Positions 10,366 through 19,400 of a stretch of DNA of 36,890 nt are shown here, one piece after another. The notes beneath the pieces are model-generated. The model was not told the origin of the DNA. It saw only the letters and a list, made by a program, of their open reading frames with translations, and did not search any database. Every line of letters starts with the position of its first letter. Within the stretch, counting starts at the first letter, position 1. Made by a program: the position numbers and the translations under genes. This stretch comes from Clostridiales bacterium (GTDB lineage: Bacteria > Bacillota > Clostridia > Christensenellales > JAISNN01), in assembly GCA_031273825.1 (NCBI GenBank), contig JAISRB010000096.1, positions 1 to 36,890 of the forward strand, given 5' to 3'.

Positions 10366-10626
10366 AATTTAAAATCTCCGCCTTTTTTTGCGCATTTTAT
10401 GATTTTTTTGGCGGCACATAAATTGAATTTCCGCCTTTTGCGCCTTTTATGCTTTTTTTAAAACCGCGCCGCGCGTTTACCGCCCCGATCGCGTGTCTTT
10501 TTTATATTATATCATAAACCGGCGCAAAAAGGCAAAGAGATATCGCCGTTAAGCGTTTTATTTCTCAATATTTTTTGATAACGCAAATTTGGCGCCGCTT
10601 TTGTCGCCGACTTTTTTATATATAAT

Positions 10627-10676
10627 CGCAAAAAAACGGGGAAAGCCTCTTTTCTCAAAAAAGCCTTCCCCGTTAT
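10627..10676 (-). terminator. Rho-independent terminator of the ispH-rpsA operon
   Basis: Reverse strand AACGGGGAAGGCTTTTTTGAGAAAAGAGGCTTTCCCCGTTTTTTT: GC stem plus T-run just after the CDS stop. Confidence 0.8.
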
Positions 10677-10703
10677 TGTTTTGATATTAAATAAAATATT
10701 TTT

Positions 10704-13607
10704 TTATTCCTCTTGAGTTTCCGCTTGAGTTTCCGCTTGAGTTTCCTCTTGCGCGTCCTCGAGCTTCAGACCCTTAAACAGGTCGCCGAGCGAGGTCGTA
10801 GCCGACGACGAAACCCATTCCTTTTGCTCAAAGGCGTCGTCGGTTCTAGGACGTCCCGGTTTTTTTGGCCGTCCTGCCGCGCCGCCGTCGGAGCGGTCGC
10901 GGGCGGCGGAGGCCGACGGCATCGCGCCCGCGCTCTTTTCGCGTTTGCCCTCTCTCTTTTTGAATTTATTTTCACGCGATTCGGAGGTGTACTCTCCGTC
11001 GTCGTAGCTCTCCTCGGTAATCTCGGGCTTTTCGAGTAATTCTTTGATGCTGAGCGTTATTTTGTTGTCCTCAAAGCTTATGACCTTTGCCGTGACGGTA
11101 TCGCCGACTTTCAAAACCTCGTTGGCGTTTTTTATCCAGTCGTGCGAAATCTGCGAGACGTGAACAAGCCCGTCGACTCCGTCGTCAAGCGATATAAACG
11201 CGCCGAAATCCTTGATTCTCTCGACGACTCCCGTGACGACCGAGCCGACGGGAAATCTCTCGTAGGCAAGCTCGTAAGGCTTTCTTTGAAGTTGCTTGTA
11301 GCCGAGCGAAACCTTTTGGCTTTCTCTGTCGACCTTTAAGACGACAAAATCATAGACTCCGTTGATCTCCAAAACCGTCGAAGGGTCGTTTATGCGGTTC
11401 CACGATATGTCGGATATATGCACAAGACAGTCAAAGCCGCCGACTCCGACAAACGCGCCGAACGTCACAAACCTCTTGACCTTGCCCGACACTACGTCGC
11501 CGACAATCATACGCGACCAAAATTCGTCTTCCTTTGCCTTTCTTTCTCTCTCGAGAATGACTCTCTGCGAGGCGACGATAAATCTGCCCGACCTTGACGG
11601 CCTTGCCGAAGCCTCGGCGACGGTTGCCGCAACAACCTCTTGTCCGTCTGCGGTCTCGGTAGGCGCGGCTTCCGCAAGCTCCTTTTCCTTAGGCGGCAAA
11701 ACCGTCAGGCGGAGCTTTTTGCCGAGATAGTCCTCGAGATTTTTGACAAAACCGATTCTGATTTGCGAGGCGGGAACAAAAACCGTATAAGAACCGTATT
11801 TTCCCGTTATTCCGCCCTTGACGACCTTGTCGCAGACAAGCTCAAATTCGCCGCCCTTTAAGGCCTCCTCGCCGAGCTTGTCGTTTTCTTTGATTTGGTC
11901 TATTTGCTTTTTTGAAAGGTTTATATAAGACGCGCCCTTTGTAGGGTTTTCGATGATGACCGCGTCGATAATGTCGTTGACCTTATATAGCGACGGGTCA
12001 TAGCTTCCGTCGATATTCATTTCGCTCTTGTCGATAAACCCGTCCTTTTTGCCCCCGATTCTGACGTTGACGCCGTTTTCGTTGGCGTTCAAAACTATAG
12101 CCGCGACCTTTTTGCCGCTTCTATAGGTAAACATGCTGTCTTTGGACGACATAACGTCCTCCATCGTCATTTTTTCCTCGGGTTCAGCCGGCTTGACCGC
12201 CCTTTTGACGGGAACGGCTTTCTTTTCTGCGACGGGCTCGGCGAGCTTTGCCAAAGCGGCCTCGGCCGTCGCGGTCTCCGCCGCCTGCGGCTTTTCGGAC
12301 GGCGTCGGAGAGGCCTTGACCTCCTCGGCGTCTACGCGCTTTTCGGCCTCGGCGGCCTTTGCCGCGGCTTTCTTTTCGGCGAGCATGACCTTGATTTCCT
12401 CGGTGTCTATGCGCTTTTCGGCCTCGGCGGCCTTTCTCTCGGCTTCGGCGGCCCTTTTGTCGGCCTCGGCCGCGATTTTTTCGGCCTCCTCAAGCTTTCT
12501 TTTGGCTTCCTCGGCTTTCTTTTGGGCTAACGCCGCTTTCTTTTCGATAGCCGCCGCTTTTTTTAGGGCTTCCGCCGCGGCCTTCTCGGCCTCGTTGACC
12601 GACTGCTCGGTCTTTTCGGCTTTTGCCGCCGCTTTTTCGGGTTTTGTCTCCGTGCTTTGATTGTTTGAAACCGCGGACTCCGCGGTTACTTCCGCCGCGG
12701 CGGTTGCTGCTTCTAATTCGCCGCTTTGTTGAGCTTTACTCATTGTAAAAACTACCTCCATAATCAGCTCGTCGGAAGCTGATGCGCCTGTTACTATTCC
12801 AAGTTTTTTTATATTTTTACTATCGACCTTTTGCAGATCGGATAAGTCTGTGATAAAATAGACTTTCGGGCAATATCTTAGGGTCAGGTCGTAAAGCTTG
12901 CGTGTGTTTGAGCTTTGCGGGTCTCCGACGACTATCGCCGCGTCGCAAACGCGGGCTATTTTTTTTGCCTCGTTTTGTCTCTTTATAGTAGTATAACAGA
13001 TTGTATCAAAAATTTCAACTGTTTTTAGGGTTTCTTTTTGTGTTTTTTTTACAATTTCCGAATATTTTTCTCTGTCGTATGTCGTTTGAAAAACCACGCA
13101 AATTCCGGGCGATTTTTCTTGCGCGCTTTTTTGACGGATAATCGCGTCTATTTCGGCGTATCCGCTAACGACCGCCGCCTTATAATCCGCGCAGCCGTTT
13201 ATGCCGGCGACCTCGGGATGCCGCGCCTCGCCGACTATTATTATGTCATAACCGCGGTCAAATTTTTCTTTGACTACGGCGTGGGTTTTTTTGACGAAAG
13301 GGCATGTGCAATCTATGATTTTCGCGCCTCTTTGCCCGATAGCCTCTACGACCTCCGGAGGAACGCCGTGCGCCCTTATGATGACGGAGTCGCCGCGCTT
13401 TATGTCCTCCAAGCCGTCCACGGTTTTTATGCCGGCGGCGGCGAGCCGCGCCGTGACGCGCGCGTTGTGAACGATCGCGCCGTAGCAATAAGCCTTCGCG
13501 CCGCCGCCCGCTCTTTTGACGGCCTCGGCGGTCTCAAAGGCCTTGTCTACGGCCTGTCTCACGCCGAAACAAAAGCCTATGTTTTTTGATACGATTATAT
13601 CCAACAA
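10704..13607 (-). CDS. ispH: Fusion of 4-hydroxy-3-methylbut-2-enyl diphosphate reductase (IspH) with ribosomal protein S1-like repeats
   Basis: N-terminal VSKNIGFCFGVRQAVDKAFE, IIVGEARHPEVAGINGC; C-terminal multiple S1 domains (GDVVSGKVKRFVTFGAFVGVGGFDCLVHISDISW; GVVERIKDFGAFISLDDGVDGLVHVSQIS). Confidence 0.93.
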   Translation of the reverse strand: MLDIIVSKNIGFCFGVRQAVDKAFETAEAVKRAGGGAKAYCYGAIVHNARVTARLAAAGIKTVDGLEDIKRGDSVIIRAHGVPPEVVEAIGQRGAKIIDCTCPFVKKTHAVVKEKFDRGYDIIIVGEARHPEVAGINGCADYKAAVVSGYAEIDAIIRQKSAQEKSPGICVVFQTTYDREKYSEIVKKTQKETLKTVEIFDTICYTTIKRQNEAKKIARVCDAAIVVGDPQSSNTRKLYDLTLRYCPKVYFITDLSDLQKVDSKNIKKLGIVTGASASDELIMEVVFTMSKAQQSGELEAATAAAEVTAESAVSNNQSTETKPEKAAAKAEKTEQSVNEAEKAAAEALKKAAAIEKKAALAQKKAEEAKRKLEEAEKIAAEADKRAAEAERKAAEAEKRIDTEEIKVMLAEKKAAAKAAEAEKRVDAEEVKASPTPSEKPQAAETATAEAALAKLAEPVAEKKAVPVKRAVKPAEPEEKMTMEDVMSSKDSMFTYRSGKKVAAIVLNANENGVNVRIGGKKDGFIDKSEMNIDGSYDPSLYKVNDIIDAVIIENPTKGASYINLSKKQIDQIKENDKLGEEALKGGEFELVCDKVVKGGITGKYGSYTVFVPASQIRIGFVKNLEDYLGKKLRLTVLPPKEKELAEAAPTETADGQEVVAATVAEASARPSRSGRFIVASQRVILERERKAKEDEFWSRMIVGDVVSGKVKRFVTFGAFVGVGGFDCLVHISDISWNRINDPSTVLEINGVYDFVVLKVDRESQKVSLGYKQLQRKPYELAYERFPVGSVVTGVVERIKDFGAFISLDDGVDGLVHVSQISHDWIKNANEVLKVGDTVTAKVISFEDNKITLSIKELLEKPEITEESYDDGEYTSESRENKFKKREGKREKSAGAMPSASAARDRSDGGAAGRPKKPGRPRTDDAFEQKEWVSSSATTSLGDLFKGLKLEDAQEETQAETQAETQEE
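10712..10747 (-). repeat. 12-nt tandem repeat (x3) encoding (TQAE)n at the C-terminus of the IspH-S1 protein
   Basis: Plus strand cttgagtttccg x2 then cttgagtttcct; protein tail EETQAETQAETQEE. Confidence 0.75.
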
Positions 13608-13632
13608 AACGCCTCTTTAAAAAAATAAATTT

Positions 13633-14298
13633 TTATTGTTTCTCCGCCGTTACGGCCTTTACCACGCTTTCGGCCACCTGCTCGGCGGTCAGGCTCGTGC
13701 TGTCGATCAAAACCGCGTCGTCGGCTTTTTTTAGCGGCGCGAACGGGCGGTTCGAGTCGTTGTAGTCGCGCTGCTTTATGTCCTCCAGCACGCGTTCATA
13801 TTGTATATCGGCGTTTTTTTGCTTAAGCTCGGCAAACCTGCGCCTTGCGCGTTCGCCCACGTCGGCCGTCAGATAAAACTTATATCCCGCGTTCGGCAAG
13901 ACAAAGGTTCCCGCGTCTCTGCCGTCTAACACCACGTCGTTGTTTTTGGCTATTTCTCTTTGAATTTCCGACATTTTGATTCTGACGGAGACGTGCTTTG
14001 ATATGTCCGACGCGGCCTTTGATATCTTATGCTCGCGTATAAACGGAGTCGTATCCCTGCCGCCGCAAAACACCCGCTGTTCGCCGCCGTCATATCTCAC
14101 GTCGACCGCGACGCGGCTCAAAAAACCGCCGACCGCCGCCTCGTCGGTCACGTCTACGCCGTCTCCGATAGCCGAATAAGCCAAAGCGCGGTATATCGCC
14201 CCCGTGTCTAAATAAATAATGTCAAGCTTTTTTGCGACGGCTCTCGCCACCGTGCTTTTGCCCGCGCCCGACGGGCCGTCTATAGTAATAGCAATCAT
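13633..14298 (-). CDS. cmk: (d)CMP kinase
   Basis: MIAITIDGPSGAGKSTVARAVAKKLDIIYLDTGAIYRALAY; VVLDGRDAGTFVLPNA. Confidence 0.93.
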   Translation of the reverse strand: MIAITIDGPSGAGKSTVARAVAKKLDIIYLDTGAIYRALAYSAIGDGVDVTDEAAVGGFLSRVAVDVRYDGGEQRVFCGGRDTTPFIREHKISKAASDISKHVSVRIKMSEIQREIAKNNDVVLDGRDAGTFVLPNAGYKFYLTADVGERARRRFAELKQKNADIQYERVLEDIKQRDYNDSNRPFAPLKKADDAVLIDSTSLTAEQVAESVVKAVTAEKQ

Positions 14299-14321
14299 AG
14301 GTTTAATTCCTTTTTTTTAGT

Positions 14322-14384
14322 GATCAGTGGTCAATGGTCAGTGGTCAGTGGTCAGTGAGCGGCGGTCAGTGAGCGGCGGTCAGC
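14322..14384. repeat. Intergenic heptanucleotide tandem array (GGTCAGT-type, about 9 units)
   Basis: gatcagt ggtcaat ggtcagt ggtcagt ggtcagt gagcggc ggtcagt gagcggc ggtcagc. Confidence 0.8.
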
Positions 14385-14460
14385 GGCGGTATTTAGTAGG
14401 TAGTGTGCGTTTGCACGGTTGTAGGGGCGGACGCCCTCGGCCGCCCGCCGTTCTTCAAAT

Positions 14461-15732
14461 TTAGCGGTCTTGCAGCCGACAAACGGCAGACGGCGCGGCA
14501 AGACCGCCCGCGCAAGCCCTGCCCGCGGCTCTTCCCGTGGCCATGGCTATGTGAATGTTGAACCCGCCCGTCAACGCATCTACGTCCATGACCTCGCCGG
14601 CAAAAAACAGTCCCGGCACAAGCTTGCTCTCCATGGTTTTCGGGTTTATCTGCGACGTGTCTACTCCCCCGCTCGTCACTATCGCCGAATCGAGCGGCGC
14701 AAGCCCCTTTAGCCCGAAGCGCAGACCTTTGAGCGCGTCTAAGAGCGCGGCGCGCTCGGCGCGGCTTATTTCGTTGACCTTTTTGTCGGGCGGAATTTTT
14801 GTTTCACGGACGACGTAGGCTATCAGGCTTTTCGGCAAAAGCCCGTCGAGAGAGTTGGCGAAGTTTTTGTTCGCGTATTTTTTGAAATCTCTCAAAATCC
14901 GCGCGTCAAGCTCCGCGCGCGTCAGAGCGGGCTTCAGGTCTAACACTATGTCGGTTTTTTTGCCGTCAAAACGGTTTATGCGGCTGCTCAAAGACAAAAC
15001 CGACGGCCCCGACAGCCCGTCCGCGGTAAACAGAGCCTCGCCGAATTCGGAAAACGCCGTCCTGCCGTCCGTCTCGGCCGACACGGACACGTTTTTTAGC
15101 GCAAGCCCCTCCAACTCTCCTACGTCCTCCTTTAGCCGCAACGCGCAAAGGGCGGGACGCTGCTCGATTATGCGGTGTCCGAAGGCGGCGGCGAGAACGT
15201 AGCCTCCGCCCGCGCTCCCGGTAGCGGAATATGACGCGCCGCCCGTAGCTATTACGACTCTGTCAAAGCGGCGTTTCTCTCCGTTTGAGACGACGGTAAA
15301 AGCTCCGCTTTGCGCCGTTTCGTCCTTGGTTATCCGCGAAACGGGCGACCTTGTCAAAATCTCCGCGCCCAAACCTCTCAAAAGTCGTTCGAGTGTCTTT
15401 ATCACGTCGGACGACTTGTCTGACGACGGAAAGACGCGGCCGCCGCGCTCGGTCTTTAGCGGCAGACCCGATTCGGCAAAAAAGCCGAGCGCGTCCGACG
15501 GCGTAAAGCCGGCTATAGCCGAAATCAAAAATCTCTTGCCGTTGACGACGTTGCTCAAAAATTCGTCGGGGGCGCAGTCGTTAGTCAGGTTGCACCTGCC
15601 CTTGCCGCTTATATAGAGCTTTTTTAACAGCTTTTCGTTGCCGTCAAAGAGCGTAGCCGTCACGCCGTTTTTTGCGGCGAACGCCGCCGCAAAAACTCCC
15701 GCCGGCCCTCCCCCTATTACGGCCGCCGTCAT
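14461..15732 (-). CDS. HI0933/YhiN-family NAD(P)/FAD-dependent oxidoreductase (BaiN-like)
   Basis: AAVIGGGPAGVFAAAFAAKNG, KKLYISGKGRCNLTND, GLFFAGEVMDVDALTGGFNIHIAMATGRAAG. Confidence 0.9.
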   Translation of the reverse strand: MTAAVIGGGPAGVFAAAFAAKNGVTATLFDGNEKLLKKLYISGKGRCNLTNDCAPDEFLSNVVNGKRFLISAIAGFTPSDALGFFAESGLPLKTERGGRVFPSSDKSSDVIKTLERLLRGLGAEILTRSPVSRITKDETAQSGAFTVVSNGEKRRFDRVVIATGGASYSATGSAGGGYVLAAAFGHRIIEQRPALCALRLKEDVGELEGLALKNVSVSAETDGRTAFSEFGEALFTADGLSGPSVLSLSSRINRFDGKKTDIVLDLKPALTRAELDARILRDFKKYANKNFANSLDGLLPKSLIAYVVRETKIPPDKKVNEISRAERAALLDALKGLRFGLKGLAPLDSAIVTSGGVDTSQINPKTMESKLVPGLFFAGEVMDVDALTGGFNIHIAMATGRAAGRACAGGLAAPSAVCRLQDR

Positions 15733-16499
15733 AGCGTTATACCGTCGGAGGCCTTAGATTTTTTTAGACGCGCCAAAGCGTCAAAGTCGGTCGTCTGAAT
15801 GCGCAGAGGCGTTATCGTGACGTACATCGCGTCGTGCATCTCCACGTCGCAATCGGCGGCGTTGTCGGGATTTTTGAGAAAGTCGCCGGTCAATATATAG
15901 TGCTCGCCGCCGTCGTCTCCGCCCTGCGGAACGTATTCGTCGGAATAGGATTGAATTCCGAGGGCGGCAAACCCCACGCCCCTCAGCCGCGATTTTTTTC
16001 CGCTCGGAAAATTTATATTAAAGGCGGCGTTTTTCGGGATAAGCCCGTAAATTTTTTCGAGGTTTGACAGCATAAATTCCGAAACGTATTCATAATCACC
16101 GTCGTCCTCATAGAGCACCGACAGGGCTATAGACCTTATGCCGCAGACGACGCCCTCGAGGGCGGCGTTTACCGTCCCCGAATATATCACATCGGTGCCG
16201 AGGTTGGGCATGTTGTTGATTCCCGAAACGACGAGGTCGGGGGCTTTTTTCATAAGCGTCATCGTCGCGAACTTTACGCAGTCGGCGGGCGTGCCGCTTA
16301 TAGAATACGCCCTTACGCCGTCGATATACCCGTACGGCCTGTAGGTCAGCCTTTTAAAAATCGTCAGGCTGTGACTCGTCCCCGAACGCTCGCTGTCGGG
16401 CGCGGCGACTATGACCTCGTGCTTTTTTGACAGCTTTTCGGCGAGTATGCGTATTCCGTCGGCAAATATGCCGTCGTCGTTGGTCAATAATATTGTCAT
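15729..16499 (-). CDS. surE: 5'-nucleotidase SurE
   Basis: MTILLTNDDGIFADGIRILAEKLSKKHEVIVAAPDSERSGTSHSLTI; VSGINNMPNLGTDVIYSGTVNAALEG. Confidence 0.94.
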   Translation of the reverse strand: MTILLTNDDGIFADGIRILAEKLSKKHEVIVAAPDSERSGTSHSLTIFKRLTYRPYGYIDGVRAYSISGTPADCVKFATMTLMKKAPDLVVSGINNMPNLGTDVIYSGTVNAALEGVVCGIRSIALSVLYEDDGDYEYVSEFMLSNLEKIYGLIPKNAAFNINFPSGKKSRLRGVGFAALGIQSYSDEYVPQGGDDGGEHYILTGDFLKNPDNAADCDVEMHDAMYVTITPLRIQTTDFDALARLKKSKASDGITL

Positions 16500-19400
16500 A
16501 TTTCCGATTTTTTCTCCCTTTCAAGCTTGTTGAAATATTCATAGTTGTCGCCGAACAGCCTTATTCTCTTAAAGAACCTGCCCTTGCCGGGGTTTTTATC
16601 GTGCTTTTTGAATATTGCAATGAGCGTAGGCACGACTATCAGCGTCAAAAACGTCGCGTAAGTCAGCCCGCCTATCGACGCGACGCCGAGAGGACGCAAT
16701 ATAGACGCGGCCTCGCTCCCGTCGAGAGCCATGATAGTCAAAGACATTATCGTCGTCATCGCCGTCATCAAAATCGGCCTCAGCCTGTCGGCCGCCGTCT
16801 TTAGTATGGCGTCTTTAAGCTCCGCGCCCTCGTTTATCAGACGGTTGACGTGATCGATAAAGACTATGCCGTTGTTGACGACTACGCCGGCAAGCACGAT
16901 AAAGGCCATAATCGACATGAGGTTTATGCTCATGCCCGACACGAGCAGCAAAAAGATGCTCCCCGTAAACGCCAGCGGTATGGTCACCATGACGATCAGC
17001 GGGTCTTTTAGCGATCTAAACTGCGCGACCATGACGAGATAGATAAATATTATGCCTATGACCAAGACAAAAAGCAGCGTAGAGAACACGTCGTCTACGA
17101 GCGCGGTCGACGTCGAAAACCCATAGGTCACGCCGTCGGTCATCGCGTTGCTCTCATAATAGCTCTTTAACGCCTTGTTTACCGCCGCCTTAACGGAGTT
17201 TGCGCTCGCGCCGTCGGTCATATATATAGTTATATGGCCGTATCTCTTGCCGCCGTCCTTTGTTATTTTTGTATAGGCGGGAACCTTTTTTATGCCGATA
17301 AGGTTGCCGTCGCCGTCCTTCTCAAGGCATTCGTCGCTCAATATTTCGTGAAGGGCTATAGTTCCCGTTTCGCCCGTCACGGGGTTTTCGTAAGGAAGCT
17401 GATAATAAAGCAGGTCGTTCGCGCTTTCTATCGGGTCGCGGTAGCCCGTCGAATAATAAATTATGTTGCTCGACGGTCTCAGCGAAATGCCGTAGGTCTT
17501 GCCCGTCGTCTCGTCGATATAGTCAAATCTCACGCCGCTTGCGTCGGTTATTTTTTGCAATTCCCATTTAATTCCCAAAGCATCGTAGGTATAATATTCG
17601 TTGACGACGACGTCGCGCCCCTGCGCGTCTTGCCTCAAGACGTCCTCCTCATAGATGTATTTATATTTGCTCTCGTTTGTTCTGTACCACTTTTTGACGC
17701 TCATAGTCGCGGGATATATCGTAACGTCATAGGTATATCTGTCGCCCGAATTGTCATAGAGCGACACCGACGCGTCTGCGGACGGCGAGCTGAAACGGTT
17801 CAAAAGCGACAACAGCGCGGTGGCGGTGTAGCCGCCCGTCTTTTGGTTGGCGGCTTGCTTGTCTATAATCAAACGGTATTCGAGGGTAGGGTTTTCCATG
17901 ACGTTTTCGACGGACGCGAGACCCTTTATGCCTCCGGCTCTCAAGGCCGCGGTGATTTTTGCCGCTTCGCGCTCTATGTCGGCCTCGTTCGCGCCGTATA
18001 CGTTGAGCTGCAGACTGTCGCTGTCAAACGACGCCATCTCGACAAGGCTGTTATATGACGCGCTTATCGTCGCAAGCTCCGAAACCTTATATGACGCGGA
18101 GGCGACTCCCCCGTCGCGCTTTTGATATTGCGCCTCCAAAATTCCGCGCGTTATTTCGTCGGCGACGACCTGCGCGGACTGCTTTTTTCTCTCCTTTCTC
18201 GGAGAAAGCAAAAGCGCGCATTCGAGGTCTCCGCTCGACGCCGCGCCGCCGAGCATCGTGCCGCCGAACATGCCGTCTGTATTAATCATTCCTCCGCTCA
18301 TCTCCGACATCGAGCTTCCCATAATCTTAAAGCCCGTAGAGGAGGATATTCCGCTGTCGGTGACCACTCCGCTGTCTCTGTATTTTGATATCTCCGTATC
18401 GGCGATATAGATAAGGTCTTGGAGCAGATCGTTTTTGTCTATGCCGCGGTCGAGAAGAGCCTCGTCGTCTAAGCTTACCGATAAATTGACGGTATTCATG
18501 TCGAGATCCGGCAAAACCTGCATTTCCATGAGAAAGGCCGAGCCTAAGGCCATAAGAAACAAAACTCCGGCTATAGTCAGCGGAATAAATTTCCTTTTCA
18601 GACAGCCGTTCAACGCCTTGACGTAGGCTTTTTTTATGATGTTAAAGGTTCTGCCGTCTCTCTCGCTTGTCTCCTTTATCAGCAGTTTGCCGGCCAGAAC
18701 GACGGGAGCCGCGGCGGTCTTGACCCATTTAGAACGCCCCTTGACGTTCGCCGTAAACCTGTCGAACCTCTCGATAGCCCTAAGCTGCAGCTTGGAAACC
18801 TGATCGGAATTTTTGATAAAGGTCGTCGCCGCCATAGGAACGAACGTCATGGCGACTATCATGCTCGAAATTATCGAAAACGACAGCGTCAGAGCCAAAT
18901 CGCGCATTATGTCCGAGGCTATCCCCTCGGTAAAAAACAGCGGAATAAACACCGCGACGGTGGTTATCGTCGAGGCTATGACGGCCTCCGACACCTGCGT
19001 CGCGCCTTGTATGGCCGCCTCAAATATATTTTTGCCTCTCAGCTTCATAGAAAATATGTTTTCCATGACGATAATAGAGTTGTCGACAAGCATACCGACG
19101 CCTAAGGCCAGCCCGGCCATAGAGGCGACGTTGAGATTGATTTTGAATACGCCCATAAAGACAAAGGCAAGCACCAGACTCAAAACTATCGACATGCCGA
19201 CGACTATCGTCGGCCCGAATTTCTTTAAAAAGAGAAACAGCACGAGCACGGCGAGCAGTCCGCCGCTTATGAGGTTGCTCAAAACCGTATTGACAACAAG
19301 CCGTATGTACGTGCCCTGATCGTCGAGTACGGTATATTTGAGCGTCGGGTCGGCCGCGGTAATCTCGTCGATTTTTGCTCTGACTCCCGTCGAAACGTCG

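Noticed and set aside
12133-12660. Plus-strand 175-aa Ala/Ser-rich ORF
   Set aside because: Antisense reading of the A/E/K-rich linker of the IspH-S1 gene.
13038-13589. Plus-strand 183-aa ORF
   Set aside because: Antisense to the conserved IspH domain.
14421-14449. GTAGGGGCGGACGCCCTCGGCCGCCCG hairpin as a terminator
   Set aside because: No T-run; looks like a common REP-like GC palindrome, of low novelty.
17234-18058. Plus-strand 274-aa ORF
   Set aside because: Antisense to the RND transporter; no family resemblance and the opposite frame is clearly coding.
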